The notes under the pieces were generated by a model. That model saw only the letters and a list, made by a program, of their open reading frames with translations, did not search any database and was not told where the DNA came from. Shown piece by piece: positions 43,522 to 54,479 of a stretch of DNA of 64,000 nucleotides. Source of the stretch: an uncultured Phascolarctobacterium sp. GTDB lineage: Bacteria > Bacillota > Negativicutes > Acidaminococcales > Acidaminococcaceae. Location: assembly GCA_900544795.1 (NCBI GenBank), contig UQWM01000001.1, forward strand, positions 124,001 through 188,000, read 5' to 3'. The translations under genes were made by a program, and so were the position numbers. Each line of letters begins with the position of its first letter. Position 1 is the stretch's first letter.

Positions 43522-45935
43522 TCATTGCAGCCAGTGCTCCAACACTTCTGTCATGCGTTCGATGCTGATGGGCTTGCTTAAATGCTCGTTCATACCGACC
43601 TGCTGCGCCATACGGATATCCGACGAAAAAGCGTCGGCAGTCATGGCCACTATAGGTATCTGCCTTGCGTCCGGGCGCTCCAGCTTGCGAATGGCCTTCG
43701 TCGCTTCGTAACCGTTCATTACCGGCATCCGCACGTCCATAAAGATCATGGCATAAGTACCCGGCGCGGCAACGGCAAACATTTCCAGCGCCTGCTGACC
43801 GTTTTGGGCTCCCGTACAGCAAACGCCCAAACTATGCAAAAACTCCTGGGCGATCTCCATATTCAAATCATTGTCTTCTACTACCAACACCCGGTGCCCG
43901 CTAAAATCGCAGTTGCGGGGCGCTTTGGCTTCCGGCAGCTGCTTCTTTTCGTCCTCACGCAACCAGCGCAGGGGCAGCGATACAGTAAATACCGCGCCGC
44001 CCTCGGGGCATTGTCAGCCTCGATAGTGCCGCCCATCAGGTTGGTCAAATTCTTACAGATGGCCAGCCCCAATCCCGTACCTTCGATCTTACTGGTGCGG
44101 CTGTCGCCACCCCGCTCGAACATGTCAAATATCTTCGGCAGCAAAGCCTGCGCGATGCCCGGCCCGTTATCGCTGATAATAAAGCTGTAGTGGGCGTGCT
44201 GCTCTAAAAGCGCAGGCAGTTCCCGCACTACGCAGCTGATCACGCCGCCCTCAGGCGTATATTTAACGGCGTTGCCGATGATATTCAGCAGTATCTGCTT
44301 GATATGCGTACTATCGGCGGCAACATACAAATGCTCCAGCCCGTCCAGCCGCAGCTCTACCTGCTGCTGCTTTTTGGCCGCTATAGGCCGCACCATATTC
44401 AAAACATTTTCCAAAAGCTCGGGCAAAAACAACTCATCTTCCGACAGGCTCACCTTGCCGCTTTCGATTTTGGACATATTCAGAACTCCGTTGATCAGCT
44501 CCAGCAAATGTTCGGAGCTGGAACCTATTTTTTCCAGGCAGTCCAGCACCCTGTCCCTGTCAGCGATATTTTGCCGGGCGATAGTCGTCATGCCGATAAT
44601 GGCGTTCATGGGCGTGCGGATATCGTGGCTCATTTTCGATAAAAAGACGCTTTTGGCCTCGCTGGCACTGTGGGCCGCTACCAAAGCATCCTTCAGCGCC
44701 TGCTTCTGCTCCATTTCCCGGCGACGTTCCTCGTCGATAAAACGGGCCACAAAAATCGCCTGCTGTTTTTTCGAACCGCTAAAATCCGGCAGATAAGACG
44801 CCATTACCTGGATCCATTTATAGATGCCGCCGTCCTTGCGGCGCAGCTCCATTTCCAGCGTATCGCCGTTCTTGGTCAGCAGCCGACGCATCTCGTTCAA
44901 ACTAAAACGCAGCTTGAACTTGTGCCAGTCCTCGCGCAGTACCACGTCACGGGTATGCAGCAAAAATTCCTCGCAGGTGCCGTTATAGGGATAATCCACG
45001 CATTGCTGCCCGGTCAGTTCTACAAAACGGTAGGTACCCGCATCCAAATCAAAGTGCACTACCGCGTAATAAATATCGCCCAACACATAATTGATCTCGT
45101 AATTCAGGCTCTCCACCTGCTGCTTTTCCTGCTGCAAACGTTTCCAGGCCTCGATATTGCGCATAGTTCCAACTACACGTACCGGCCGTCCCTGCTCGTA
45201 CACGGCCGTAGCCTGCACCAGATACCAGCTGTGCACGCTGCTGTTATCCATATGACGGCGCAGCTTCAGCTCCACCGGCTCTTCGCCGCCTTTACCCAAC
45301 AGCAGCTGCCGCCAGGCACTGCGGTGCACATAATCTACCAGATTTTCCTGTTCCAGCACGTTCAGATAATCGGGCACATAGCTTTTGCCGCTTTCGAGGC
45401 CGGCGCTACCCGCCATACCCCACGAATACATGCTGTCCTGTGCGATGTCGTATTCAAACAGCAGGTCCATACTGGACTCCATCGCAACCCGGTAACGCTC
45501 TTTCTCGGCATGCAGACGGCGTTCCATATCCTTGCGGACGGTAATGTCACGCATAAAACAGCCGCAGTAACCGTGCAGCGGCTGGTAGCAGTCTACCGAC
45601 AAATATTTTTTGACGGCCTGGCTGTAATCCTCTATGGTCTGCGTTACACCCTCCAGGGCGGTTTTAGCGTAGATATGCAGCCATTTATCATCGGTCTCCT
45701 CAAAAATATCATAAAAAGACATGCCCAGCAGATAATTTTTTTCGGTCAAGCCTAATACATTCGCGCAGGCATTATTGGCATACACAAAAATAAAATCCTG
45801 CGGCCTGCCCTGCTCATCTGCCTCCATACGCAGCACATATACCGGCAGGGGCAACCGGTCAAACTGTATCATCATCCCCCGCTGGGTCGATGCAAAGTCG
45901 CTATTGAATTGTTTTACAAGAAGCTCTTTTTCCAA
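43522..45935 (-). pseudogene. Hybrid sensor histidine kinase (PAS-HisKA-HATPase-REC) split by a frameshift
   Basis: The 5' frame (45935-43881) encodes a PAS domain (about 25-140), two further PAS-like segments, HisKA with LSKMSHDIRTPMNAIIGM, and HATPase with IIGNAVKY, DNGPGI and GTGLGLAICKNLTNLMGG. Right after GGTIEADN the frame shifts: the next codons (APRAARYLLY) are wrong. Inserting one base at GGGG 44005-44008 restores SLPLRWLREDEKK and joins the 3' frame (43962-43522), a REC domain with LVVEDNDLNMEI and phospho-Asp MDVRMPVMNGYEA. The break is either a real mutation, a phase-variable tract or a sequencing error. The likely start is TTG 45935 after AAGGGTGAG. The gene follows a TetR gene by 31 bases. 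Confidence 0.85.
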
Positions 45936-45966
45936 GCTCGCTCACCCTTCTGCGTCAAGTCCGGTT

Positions 45967-46635
45967 TCATTTTGCAGCGTGTCCGTACAAAAACCTGTCT
46001 ACGATTAGGTCAGCCAGCTCCTCGTCGGTAAAATCAGGCTGCCCTACATAATGCAGCACCGACATGGTCACCCCGCCAAACAAATGGTGCGACGTGATCG
46101 TGGGCTGCCCCAGTTTCATAAAGCCGCTTTCCATTGCTTCCTTAATGATCGCGATCAGACACTGTACCTGTTCCTTGATCAGGTCACGGTAGCGGCAGAG
46201 ACGTTGGTATTCAGCCTCAGGCAAAGTATCGCCGTACAGCGAACTCATTTCCCACGAGCCGTCGTTTAAGATGATCGGATGGAAACCCCGCTGGTTGCCG
46301 CTCACCTCATACCACAAAATACGGTACAGGTCCTTATTATCCTGCAAAAACGGCAGCAGCTCCAGCATATAATCCCTGATCTTCTCCGGGGTCGTCTTTT
46401 GAGATTCGACCACGGCCCACAGCCGTTCTAAAAAGGGATTGATCTTGCCTGCCACCAGCGTGTAAAAAAGATTGTCTTTATTGCCGAAATATTTATAGAC
46501 CGTACCTTTACCGGTATCAGCAAGCGCAATGATCTCATCCAGGGTCGCCTGCACGTAACCACGGCGGCTGAAAACATCCTCGGCCGCCAGCAGTATCCTT
46601 TGATCTTTCGGTAAAGCCTTGTCTATTTCGCGCAT
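45967..46635 (-). CDS. TetR/AcrR-family transcriptional regulator
   Basis: 222 residues; the N-terminal HTH is IILAAEDVFSRRGY-family (AAEDVFSRRGYVQATLDEI, GTVYKYFGNKDNLFY). The C-terminal part is an all-helical ligand domain. ATG 46635 follows GAAGGGAAG by about 8 nt. It is upstream of and probably cotranscribed with the hybrid kinase, and divergent from korDABC with a 280-bp gap, so it may control either. Confidence 0.93.
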   Translation of the reverse strand: MREIDKALPKDQRILLAAEDVFSRRGYVQATLDEIIALADTGKGTVYKYFGNKDNLFYTLVAGKINPFLERLWAVVESQKTTPEKIRDYMLELLPFLQDNKDLYRILWYEVSGNQRGFHPIILNDGSWEMSSLYGDTLPEAEYQRLCRYRDLIKEQVQCLIAIIKEAMESGFMKLGQPTITSHHLFGGVTMSVLHYVGQPDFTDEELADLIVDRFLYGHAAK

Positions 46636-46791
46636 AAAGCAAACTTCCCTTCAATGAATATTTTTTCCTGTTTTCTTTATTAATTATATTTTCTATATAT
46701 ATATATTATAAATTGTTTAGCCGAACTTTACAAATCCAACTGCCTTAAGCCGATAAATTTCGCAAATTTATTTTTTTCACAATTTAGGGGG

Positions 46792-46820
46792 TTTATATCG
46801 CCGACGCTTTCCTATATAAT
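46792..46820 (+). promoter_or_regulatory. Candidate promoter of korDABC
   Basis: TTTATA (46792-46797), 17-nt spacer, TATAAT (46815-46820). The -10 is perfect, the -35 weak, so it may need an activator. Leader of about 90 nt. The rest of the 280-bp gap holds only AT-rich sequence. Confidence 0.5.
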
Positions 46821-46915
46821 AGAATTGAAATCACCAGAAGGCAATGTTTATTTTTTAAAAATCATTTTTATACCGCTCACAGCGGACAGGTTAAAGAAAG
46901 AAGGAGGTCGCGATT

Positions 46916-47098
46916 ATGAGTCTGAAGGTCTATACCAATCGCTGCAAAGGCTGCGGGATCTGCGTGGCATTTTGCCCTAAACAGGTTTTGGCGATCAGCG
47001 AGATCGAAAAAGTAGAGGTGGTCGCCGAGGATAAATGTATCCAATGCGGCCAGTGCGAAACACGCTGCCCTGACTTTGCGATTTTTGTAGAAAAGTAA
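46916..47098 (+). CDS. korD: 2-oxoacid:ferredoxin oxidoreductase delta (ferredoxin) subunit
   Basis: 60 residues, two [4Fe-4S] motifs: CKGCGICVAFCP and CIQCGQCETRCP. It passes electrons from the TPP centre to external ferredoxin. AAGGAGG about 8 nt before ATG 46916. It is the first gene of korDABC, with only 18 bases to korA. Confidence 0.93.
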   Translation: MSLKVYTNRCKGCGICVAFCPKQVLAISEIEKVEVVAEDKCIQCGQCETRCPDFAIFVEK

Positions 47099-47116
47099 AA
47101 CGGAGGAGTTGAAATC

Positions 47117-48253
47117 ATGTCCAAAATCCTTTTGTTACAAGGCAACCAGGCAGTAGTCGAAGGCGCCATCGCTGCCGGTGTAAAATTTTTCGGCGGATAT
47201 CCTATCACGCCGTCTACCGAAGTGGCTGAATCTTTGGCTGAACGCCTGCCTCTCGTTGGCGGCAAATTTATCCAGATGGAAGACGAGATCGCTTCCATGG
47301 GTTCCATTATCGGCGCAGCCCTGACCGGCAAAAAAGTTATGACCGCTACCAGCGGACCCGGCTTTTCTTTAAAACAGGAGCTGATCGGCTATGCCTGCAT
47401 GGCTGAAGTACCGCTCGTCATCGTTAACGTACAGCGCGTCGGTCCTTCTACCGGCCAGCCTACCTCTCCGTCCCAGGGCGACATCATGCAGGCCCGCTGG
47501 GGCACACACGGCGACCACTGGCTGATCGCACTGACCCCGGCCAGCGTGCCCGAATGCTTTGAACTTACCCTGCGCGCTTACGCGCTCAGCGAAAAATATC
47601 GTGTGCCCGTTATCCTTCTGATGGATGAAGTTATCGGCCACATGCGCGAAAAAATCGAACTGCCCGACGACTACAGCGAGATCCCGCAGGCCGATCGCAA
47701 GCAGCCCGACTGCAAACCGGAAGACTTTAAGGCTTATGCGACCGACGAGAGCCTGGTGCCCGCCATGCCTGCTTTTGGCAGCGGCTACCGCTGGCATGTC
47801 ACCGGCCTGGTCCACGACGAGACCGGTTTCCCCAAAGGCACTCCGGCAGCTACTTTGGAAGCTACCAACCGTCAGCACGACAAATTATATAAACATTTGG
47901 ACGACATCGTACAGGTGGAAAACTACAAGATGGAAGACGCTGAATACGCAGTCATCGCTTTTGGCGGCGGCGCGCGTACCGCTTACGAAGCCATCGATAT
48001 GGCCCGCAAGGAAGGCCTTAAGGTCGGCCTGATGCGCCCGATCACTATTTGGCCGCTGGCTGATAAACAGATCAAAGAACTGGCCTCCAAGGTCAAAGGC
48101 ATTTTGGTCCACGAGCTGAACTACGGCCAGTACGTTTTGGAAGTAGAGCGCGTAGTAGCAGGCCAGGTGCCCGTTTCGCTGTATGCCAAATACGACAACG
48201 AACCGGCTACTCCGGCGCAGCTTTTAGCTGAGATCAAAAAGGCTATGGCCTAA
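47117..48253 (+). CDS. korA: 2-oxoacid:ferredoxin oxidoreductase alpha subunit
   Basis: 378 residues. GNQAVVEGAIAAGVKFFGGYPITPSTEVAE is the classic POR/KGOR N-terminal (domain I) sequence; the C-terminal transketolase-like domain has VHELNYGQYVLEVERV. It holds the pyrimidine-binding half of the TPP site. In Bacteroidota and anaerobic Firmicutes such complexes act on 2-oxoglutarate or other 2-oxoacids; sequence alone does not separate KGOR from branched-chain VOR. ATG 47117 after GGAGGAG. Confidence 0.92.
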   Translation: MSKILLLQGNQAVVEGAIAAGVKFFGGYPITPSTEVAESLAERLPLVGGKFIQMEDEIASMGSIIGAALTGKKVMTATSGPGFSLKQELIGYACMAEVPLVIVNVQRVGPSTGQPTSPSQGDIMQARWGTHGDHWLIALTPASVPECFELTLRAYALSEKYRVPVILLMDEVIGHMREKIELPDDYSEIPQADRKQPDCKPEDFKAYATDESLVPAMPAFGSGYRWHVTGLVHDETGFPKGTPAATLEATNRQHDKLYKHLDDIVQVENYKMEDAEYAVIAFGGGARTAYEAIDMARKEGLKVGLMRPITIWPLADKQIKELASKVKGILVHELNYGQYVLEVERVVAGQVPVSLYAKYDNEPATPAQLLAEIKKAMA

Positions 48254-48273
48254 GAAGGAGAGGAGATTTGATT

Positions 48274-49101
48274 ATGAACATGGAAGCAATGATCGATAAA
48301 TATTTCCGTCCGGGCCGCCTGCCTCATATCTGGTGCCCCGGCTGCGGCAACGGCGTCGTTACCGGCACTATTGTCAAAGCAGTTGCCAAACTGGATCTGG
48401 ACAAAGATAAAGTAGCGGTTATTTCCGGCATCGGCTGCTCCAGTCGTGCCTCCGGTTATTTAGATTTTAACACCGTCCATTCGGCCCATGGCCGCGCTTT
48501 GCCGGTAGCTACCGGCGTTAAACTGGCCGACCCCGGCCTGACGGTGATCGTAGTTACAGGCGACGGCGACGCTACCGCTATCGGCGGCAACCACTTGATC
48601 CACGCCGCCCGCCGCAACATCGACATGACGGTAGTTTTGTACAATAACAGCATTTACGGTATGACTGGCGGCCAGTATTCGCCTTTGACCCCAACGGGCT
48701 CCAAAGCGACCACCGCCCCCTATAACAATATCGAGCCTGATTTTAACATTGCGGAACTGGTAAAAGCAGCAGGCGCAACCTTCGTTGCCCGCGGCACCAC
48801 TTTCCACGCCCAAATTTTAGCCGACCTGATCGCTAAAGGCATCGAGCACAAAGGCTTCAGCCTGATCGAGGCCGTAACGGCCTGCCCCATCTCCTTCGGA
48901 CGCCAAAACAAAATGGGCGGCCCGGCCGACATGATGAAATGGCAGCGCGACCACGCAGTACCGCTGGCAGCCTGGGATAAAATGACCGACGAACAAAAAG
49001 CTGGCAAATTCCCCATCGGCGTACTGTATCAGGTTGAAGGCAGACAAGAATACACGGCAGCCTACGACGAGCTGATCGCCAGAGCGCAGGGAGGTAAATA
49101 A
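48274..49101 (+). CDS. korB: 2-oxoacid:ferredoxin oxidoreductase beta subunit
   Basis: About 275 residues. HIWCPGCGNG begins the family's Cys-containing N-terminus; VVTGDGDATAIGGNHLIHAARRN is the TPP/Mg-binding GDGD motif and NNSIYGMTGGQYSPLTP completes it. It binds TPP diphosphate and decarboxylates the 2-oxoacid. The frame begins at TTG 48268, but AGGAG is 8 nt before ATG 48274, which I prefer. It is followed by korC after two bases. Confidence 0.93.
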   Translation: MNMEAMIDKYFRPGRLPHIWCPGCGNGVVTGTIVKAVAKLDLDKDKVAVISGIGCSSRASGYLDFNTVHSAHGRALPVATGVKLADPGLTVIVVTGDGDATAIGGNHLIHAARRNIDMTVVLYNNSIYGMTGGQYSPLTPTGSKATTAPYNNIEPDFNIAELVKAAGATFVARGTTFHAQILADLIAKGIEHKGFSLIEAVTACPISFGRQNKMGGPADMMKWQRDHAVPLAAWDKMTDEQKAGKFPIGVLYQVEGRQEYTAAYDELIARAQGGK

Positions 49102-49103
49102 TT

Positions 49104-49631
49104 ATGAAACAGGAATTACGTTTATCCGGCACCGGCGGCCAGGGCCTCATTACAGCCGGTATCATCCTGGCAGAAGCAGCGCTTTTAGACGGCAAGTTGG
49201 CTATCCAGTCCCAGTCCTATGGCCCGGAAGCCAGAGGCGGCGCCTCTAAAGCCGAGGTCATCATCTCCGACGAAGCTATCCACTTCCCGAAAGTAACTGA
49301 CCCGAACCTGCTGCTGGCTATGAGTCAGGAAGCAGCTACCAAATATTCACACGACCTGACGGCTGACAGCATCATGGTCACCGACAGCCTTTTTGTCAGC
49401 GACGTACCCAAATTCGGCGGCAAGGTTTACGAGCTGCCCATCACCCACAGCGCTAAAGAAGTGCTTGGCAAAGCCCTTTTCGCCAATATCATCGCTTTAG
49501 GCGCGCTGGTAAAGCTTACCGGCATCGTCAGTGAGGAATCGCTGGTCAAAGCCGTGCTGAACCGGGTACCCAAAGGCACCGAGGAGAAAAACAAACAGGC
49601 TTTGCAGGTCGGCATGGACCTGATCAAATAA
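49104..49631 (+). CDS. korC: 2-oxoacid:ferredoxin oxidoreductase gamma subunit
   Basis: 175 residues. LRLSGTGGQGLITAGIILAEAA (GxGGQG) and QSYGPEARGGASKAEVI are the gamma-subunit signatures; the domain helps close the CoA-binding part. ATG 49104 lies after GGGAGG. Last gene of korDABC with a terminator after it. Confidence 0.93.
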   Translation: MKQELRLSGTGGQGLITAGIILAEAALLDGKLAIQSQSYGPEARGGASKAEVIISDEAIHFPKVTDPNLLLAMSQEAATKYSHDLTADSIMVTDSLFVSDVPKFGGKVYELPITHSAKEVLGKALFANIIALGALVKLTGIVSEESLVKAVLNRVPKGTEEKNKQALQVGMDLIK

Positions 49632-49642
49632 TTTGCAAACTG

Positions 49643-49676
49643 ATACCCTGCGCCTTGTGGTGCAGGGTATTTTTTA
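49643..49676 (+). terminator. Terminator of korDABC
   Basis: 9-bp stem ATACCCTGC with complement (49643-49651, 49662-49670) followed by a run of T. Confidence 0.82.
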
Positions 49677-49740
49677 CTTACAAAGCCCGCCCCAAATATG
49701 CTATAGTATAAATAACAAACAAAGGACGAGGTATTTATTT

Positions 49741-50343
49741 ATGCTTATGCAACATATCGAAACCGCCCGTGCCGAAGACGATATCATCACCGACCTGGCC
49801 TTTACCGGCGAGCAGCTAACGGGCTCCGACCTGAGCAGACTGCACCTGCACCGGGTCAGCTTCAGCAAATGCCGCTTCACCAAATGCGATTTTACATCCA
49901 CACGCTTTTTAAGCGTCACCTTTAAAAACTGTGATTTTGCCAACTGCTCCTTTAGCGACAGCTTTTGGAAGCAGTCCACTATCGACGACTGCAAGGGCAA
50001 CGGCGCCGACCTTTCCCAAAGCACCTGCAAAGAAATGACGCTGCAAAGCAGCTGCTTCGACTACGCCAATTTTTCCAAATCCCAGTGGGACAGCGCCGTT
50101 ATCAGCGGCTGCTCCTTTAAAGAATCCTTCTGGTCAGAGGTACGTTTTAAAAAACTGCGGCTGGAAAAAGCTGTTTTCAGCGGCGCCGATTTCTTTAAAA
50201 CCTCGCTTAAAGACGTGGATTTTTCGGACTGCAAGATCGACGGCATCATGGTTTCAGAAACCTTTAAAGAACTGCGTGGCGCTAAGATCAACTTTGTGCA
50301 GTGCAGCGAGATCGCCAGACTGCTGGGCATCAAAATCATCTGA
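49741..50343 (+). CDS. Pentapeptide-repeat protein
   Basis: 200 residues. From about residue 20 to 185 there are pentapeptide-type units with central Phe/Leu (for example LSRLHLHRVSFSKCRFTKCDF and FKNCDFANCSF), forming a quadrilateral beta-helix. Cys is frequent at repeat positions. Functions in the family range from DNA gyrase inhibition (Qnr/MfpA-type) to structural roles; nothing assigns this one. The frame is open upstream of 49741 but the terminator of korC lies there and GAGG precedes ATG 49741. Confidence 0.85.
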   Translation: MLMQHIETARAEDDIITDLAFTGEQLTGSDLSRLHLHRVSFSKCRFTKCDFTSTRFLSVTFKNCDFANCSFSDSFWKQSTIDDCKGNGADLSQSTCKEMTLQSSCFDYANFSKSQWDSAVISGCSFKESFWSEVRFKKLRLEKAVFSGADFFKTSLKDVDFSDCKIDGIMVSETFKELRGAKINFVQCSEIARLLGIKII

Positions 50344-50377
50344 CCGCTCTACTGGCAAAAAACTAAAGTAAAACCTT

Positions 50378-50408
50378 AAAACACTGCTGCCTTTGGCAAC
50401 AGTGTTTT
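50378..50408 (+). terminator. Terminator after the pentapeptide-repeat gene
   Basis: AAAACACTG with CAGTGTTTT (50378-50386, 50400-50408) and an inner TGCC/GGCA pair, followed by ATTATTT. Confidence 0.8.
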
Positions 50409-50541
50409 ATTATTTGCACTTTTTTCCTGCTTTGAAAATATTCTTAATTTTCTGTTGCTTTTATTTTATATATTATTGTAAAAATGTTATAATTTTTATA
50501 TAAGACTTACAATTTTCTTTCTTTCCCAAAGGAGGCCGCCT

Positions 50542-53500
50542 ATGGAACGCCACTTAAATTACCTTGACTATCAGAACATTATCAACGCCATCCCGGGTGG
50601 CGTTGCCGTCTATAAAGTCTCAGATATTTTTGAGACCGTCTACTATTCCGACGGCGTGCCTGAGCTGTGCGGCTATACCAGCGCCGAATACGACCAGCTG
50701 ATCAAGCAGGACGCTGCCAATATGACCTATCACGAGGATACGGAAATGGTCATCGCCAATGCCAGAAAAGCTCTGGCCGCCGATACGGCCGCCAACTTTG
50801 AATTTCGCAAGCAGCACCGGGACGGACATATCGTCTGGGTCAACGTCTACGCCAAAAAGATCGGCGAAAAAGACGGTTATCCGTTGCTTCAATGCGTTTT
50901 TCATAATATCTCGGCCTTTAAGCAGGCTCAGGAAGAACTGGACCACATCATTAATTCCATTCCCGGCGGCATTGCCGCCTACGACCTTACCTCGCTCAAC
51001 CGGCCCCATCTGATTCTTTGCTCCGATGGCATCGCACCCCTCTTAGGCTACGATAACCGGCAGGAGCTTTACGAATACTGCTCCGACCCCTGGTCCACCA
51101 TCTTCAAAGATGATTATCAGCGCGTTCGCAACGCCTACGATCAAATGCAGCAGCACGGCGGCGCGTTCAACATCGCCTATCGCATCATCAAAAAAGACGG
51201 TTCCCTGGACTGGGTGCATCTTGACGGCAAGATCGTGGACGGCATTTTGTATATCGTGCTGGCGGGTATGTCGGAAGAAGCCAAGCTGTTCCAGCAGATC
51301 ATCAACGAAACTGCCCACGGCATCTACGTCGTCGATAAAAACAACTACGACCTGCTGTATTACAACGAAAATATGCCCCTGTTTTTACAGGATAAAACCA
51401 ATGTTTTGGGTGAAAAATGTTACTCGGCCCTGCGCGGCAATAAGCAGCCCTGTGACCACTGCCCGTTAAAACAGCAGCAAGACAGCGGCAAGCCGCTTGA
51501 TTTTCAGCGCGCTGATGGCAGAAGCTTTGAGATCACTACCCGCCCCATCCAGTGGAACGGGCTGAACGCCTGCACCCTCTTTGTCAACGACGTGACCGAC
51601 AGGCTGGACTCTATCCGCAAAGCCCAACGGCTGGAGCAATTTTACCAGACACTGGTCCGCAACCTGCCCGGCGGCATCGCCGTAATGCGGTTCGATACGG
51701 AAAAAAATCTTCTGCTGCCCGAATATCTTTCTGAAAGCTTCGCTGCTATGACGGGCGTGACGCTGGCAGAAGCCTATGAAATGTACCGCAACGACGCTAC
51801 AGCAGGCGTCCATCCCGACGATATAGATTATGCTGTCAGCACGCTGCACCAACGACTTAACAATAACCTTGATACCTGCGAGAGCATCTACCGCCTGCGT
51901 AAGGGCGACGGCAGCTACATCTGGGTCAAAAACGATTCTTCGCTGCTGCTCAGCGACAATTATACCCCTGTCATCTATGCTATCTACACGGATGTTACCA
52001 GGGATATTGAAGCTCAAGACAGACTGCGCCAAAAATACAACGACGTACTGTTCCGCCAGCAGAACTATCCGCTGGCTAACGAGATCCTCAGTGGCTACTG
52101 CAATATCACCGCTAACAAGATCATCCGTATTTATGATAAAACCGGCTGTAATGTTTTGGAACGTTTTGGCAGCGCCAGACAGGACTTTTTTCAGGGCCTG
52201 TCCTCACTGATCGAAGCCGAAAACGAGCGTGACCATTTCCTTGCCTGCTTCCTCAACGAGCCCCTGCTGGCCAAATTCGCCGCAGGCATCACCCAGCAGG
52301 AGGTAGAATGTTTCGTCCGCCTGCCGGGTGAAGATAACGGCCGTTATTTAAAATGCGTCATCAATATGCTGGAAGCACCAGATAACGGTGACATCATCGG
52401 CGTTCTTTCTGTAGTCGATCTGACCAGTGAACGGATCAGCGAAAAAATATCGCAGCATCTGGCCCACGCCCATTATGACTTTATTGCGGCCTGCGACCTG
52501 AGCACCGACCGCTACCGCCTGATGTACAGCAACAGTAATGCCACACTGCTGCCGCCGGAAGAGGGGCGTTACAGCGAAAGCCACCTGACCTTCTCCCAGC
52601 AGTTCACAGTACCGAAGGACAGGGAGCTCTGCGCCCAAATGCTCGATCCCGCCTACGTCAAAGAGCGCCTCAGCCAGGAAGGCTCTTATTCCTTCCACTA
52701 TTCACTGCGCGCTGACGACGGCAAGATCTACACCAAAAATATAATTGTCTTTCTGATCGATGCGCGGATGCACAAGTTTGGCCTGGCCCGCGCCGACATC
52801 ACCGAATATGTGCGCGAGCAGCGTGCGCTGCTCAATACGCTGGCCTATACCTTCGAACAGCTGACGCTGATCGACCTGACCACGGAAGAATATACCATCT
52901 ACTCCCGCCAGTAATCTGCCGCCGGAAAAAGGCCCCTGCGGCGATGCTATCTACAACAAAGTTACAGCGCCCTATGTCAGAGCCGATGACACACAAACAG
53001 TGGCCGCCTGTTTTGAGATCGGCAGCATCCTCAGCCAGCTGAACCAAAACCCGCAGGGTTACGACCTGACCCTGCCCTATGACTGTGGTGACGGCGAACT
53101 GAAACATAAGCAGATCAACGTCCTTTGGGGCGATGAAGATCACCAAACCATCTGTATGGTACGCTGCGACGTTACCCACATCGTCAACGCCGAGCAAAGC
53201 CAACGGCAGGTGCTGGAAAACGCCCTGACGCTGGCACAGGAAGCCAACCGGGCCAAAACAGAATTTCTTTCGGCCATGAGCCACGACATTCGTACGCCTA
53301 TGAACGCTATCATCGGCATGACCGATCTGGCACTGGATACCGAAGGTAAAAGCCCGGAACTGACAGAATATCTGGGCATCATCAAAAACTCATCCCTGCA
53401 TCTTTTAACGCTCATCAACGACATCCTCGATATGAGCCGCATCGAAAAGGGACAGCTGACCCTGGAACAGACCTCATTTGACCTGGCGACCGAGATAGAT

Positions 53501-54388
53501 AACTTTTGCAGCCGCTACCAGCTGCTGATGGATAAAAAACAGCTCCACTTCAAACATTCCGTAGAGTTGCGACATAACAGCTGCATCGGCGACGCTGCCC
53601 AGCTGCAGCGCATTTGGGACAATCTTCTCGGCAATGCCTGCAAGTTCACGCCCTCCGGCGGTACCGTTGGCTTCGAAGTACGCGAGCTGCCGCCTAAAAG
53701 CAGTAAGATCGGCTGGTACCAGTTCGTTATCAGCGATACGGGCATAGGCATCGACCGCGACAGCCTGCCCATGCTTTTTGACCCCTTCTACCGTTCCCAT
53801 TCCGTCATCGACAAGCATATCGAAGGCTCGGGCCTGGGCTTGTCCATCGTCAAAAACATTGTTGATTACAAGGGCGGTACCATTACTGTAGCCAGCTCGC
53901 CCGGCGAAGGCACCACCTTTACCGTGACTGTGCCGCTGCACTTTGATATGGAGCCGGGCCAGCAGGACGAAAGCCTGACCGGCGCGGCAGCCGCTGCCAA
54001 CTTTGATTTCAGCGGCCTGACCTTCCTCTTAGTGGAAGACCACCCCATCAACCAGATGGTGGCCGAGCTGATCCTTGAAAAAACAGGGGCGGCCGTAGTC
54101 ATCGCCGCTAACGGTGCCGACGGCGTAGAAAAATTTACTGCTGCCCCACCGGGCACCTTCGCCGCCATCCTGATGGATATCCAGATGCCGGTAATGAACG
54201 GCTACGAAGCGGCTCTGGCTATTCGCGCCAGCAGGCTGCCCCAGTCGCAGAGCGTGCCCATCATCGCCATGACGGCCAATGCTTTTGCCGAGGACATCAA
54301 AAACTCGCTGGCATCGGGCATGAACGCTCACATCGCCAAACCCATCGACCCTCAGAAGCTGTATGAAACACTGGCTGAATACCTGTGA
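50542..54388 (+). pseudogene. Hybrid sensor histidine kinase (multi-PAS, HisKA, HATPase, REC) split by a frameshift
   Basis: 5' frame 50542-52914: a sensor array with PAS-like units (MTYHEDTEMVIAN near 55, then NSIPGGIAAYD near 145, VRNLPGGIAVMRFD near 370) and no membrane segment. At the end the frame stops after EYTIYSRQ. Removing one C from CCC at 52904-52906 gives YSASNLPPEKGPCGD and continues into the 3' frame (to 54388): HisKA with SAMSHDIRTPMNAIIGM, HATPase with LLGNACKFTP, DTGIGI, GSGLGLSIV, and REC with LVEDHPINQM and MDIQMPVMNGY. Cytosolic input is likely. Start ATG 50542 after AAAGGAGG. As with the other kinase, only a one-base indel breaks it. Confidence 0.85.
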
Positions 54389-54429
54389 GCGTAAAAGCTG
54401 CAATATAAAATAAGACCACAAAATAACAA

Positions 54430-54465
54430 AAACCCCTGTTACGTTGAACAACGTAACAGGGGTTT
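54430..54465. terminator. Bidirectional terminator between kinase and VanZ-like gene
   Basis: 17-bp stem AAACCCCTGTTACGTTG with complement (54430-54446, 54449-54465), AA loop, T-rich tails on both sides. Confidence 0.9.
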
Positions 54466-54479
54466 ATTTTTTTACTGCG

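Noticed and set aside
43881..44020. Programmed frameshift in the hybrid kinase
   Set aside because: No slippery heptamer or downstream stimulatory structure was evident; a simple one-base indel in GGGG explains it.
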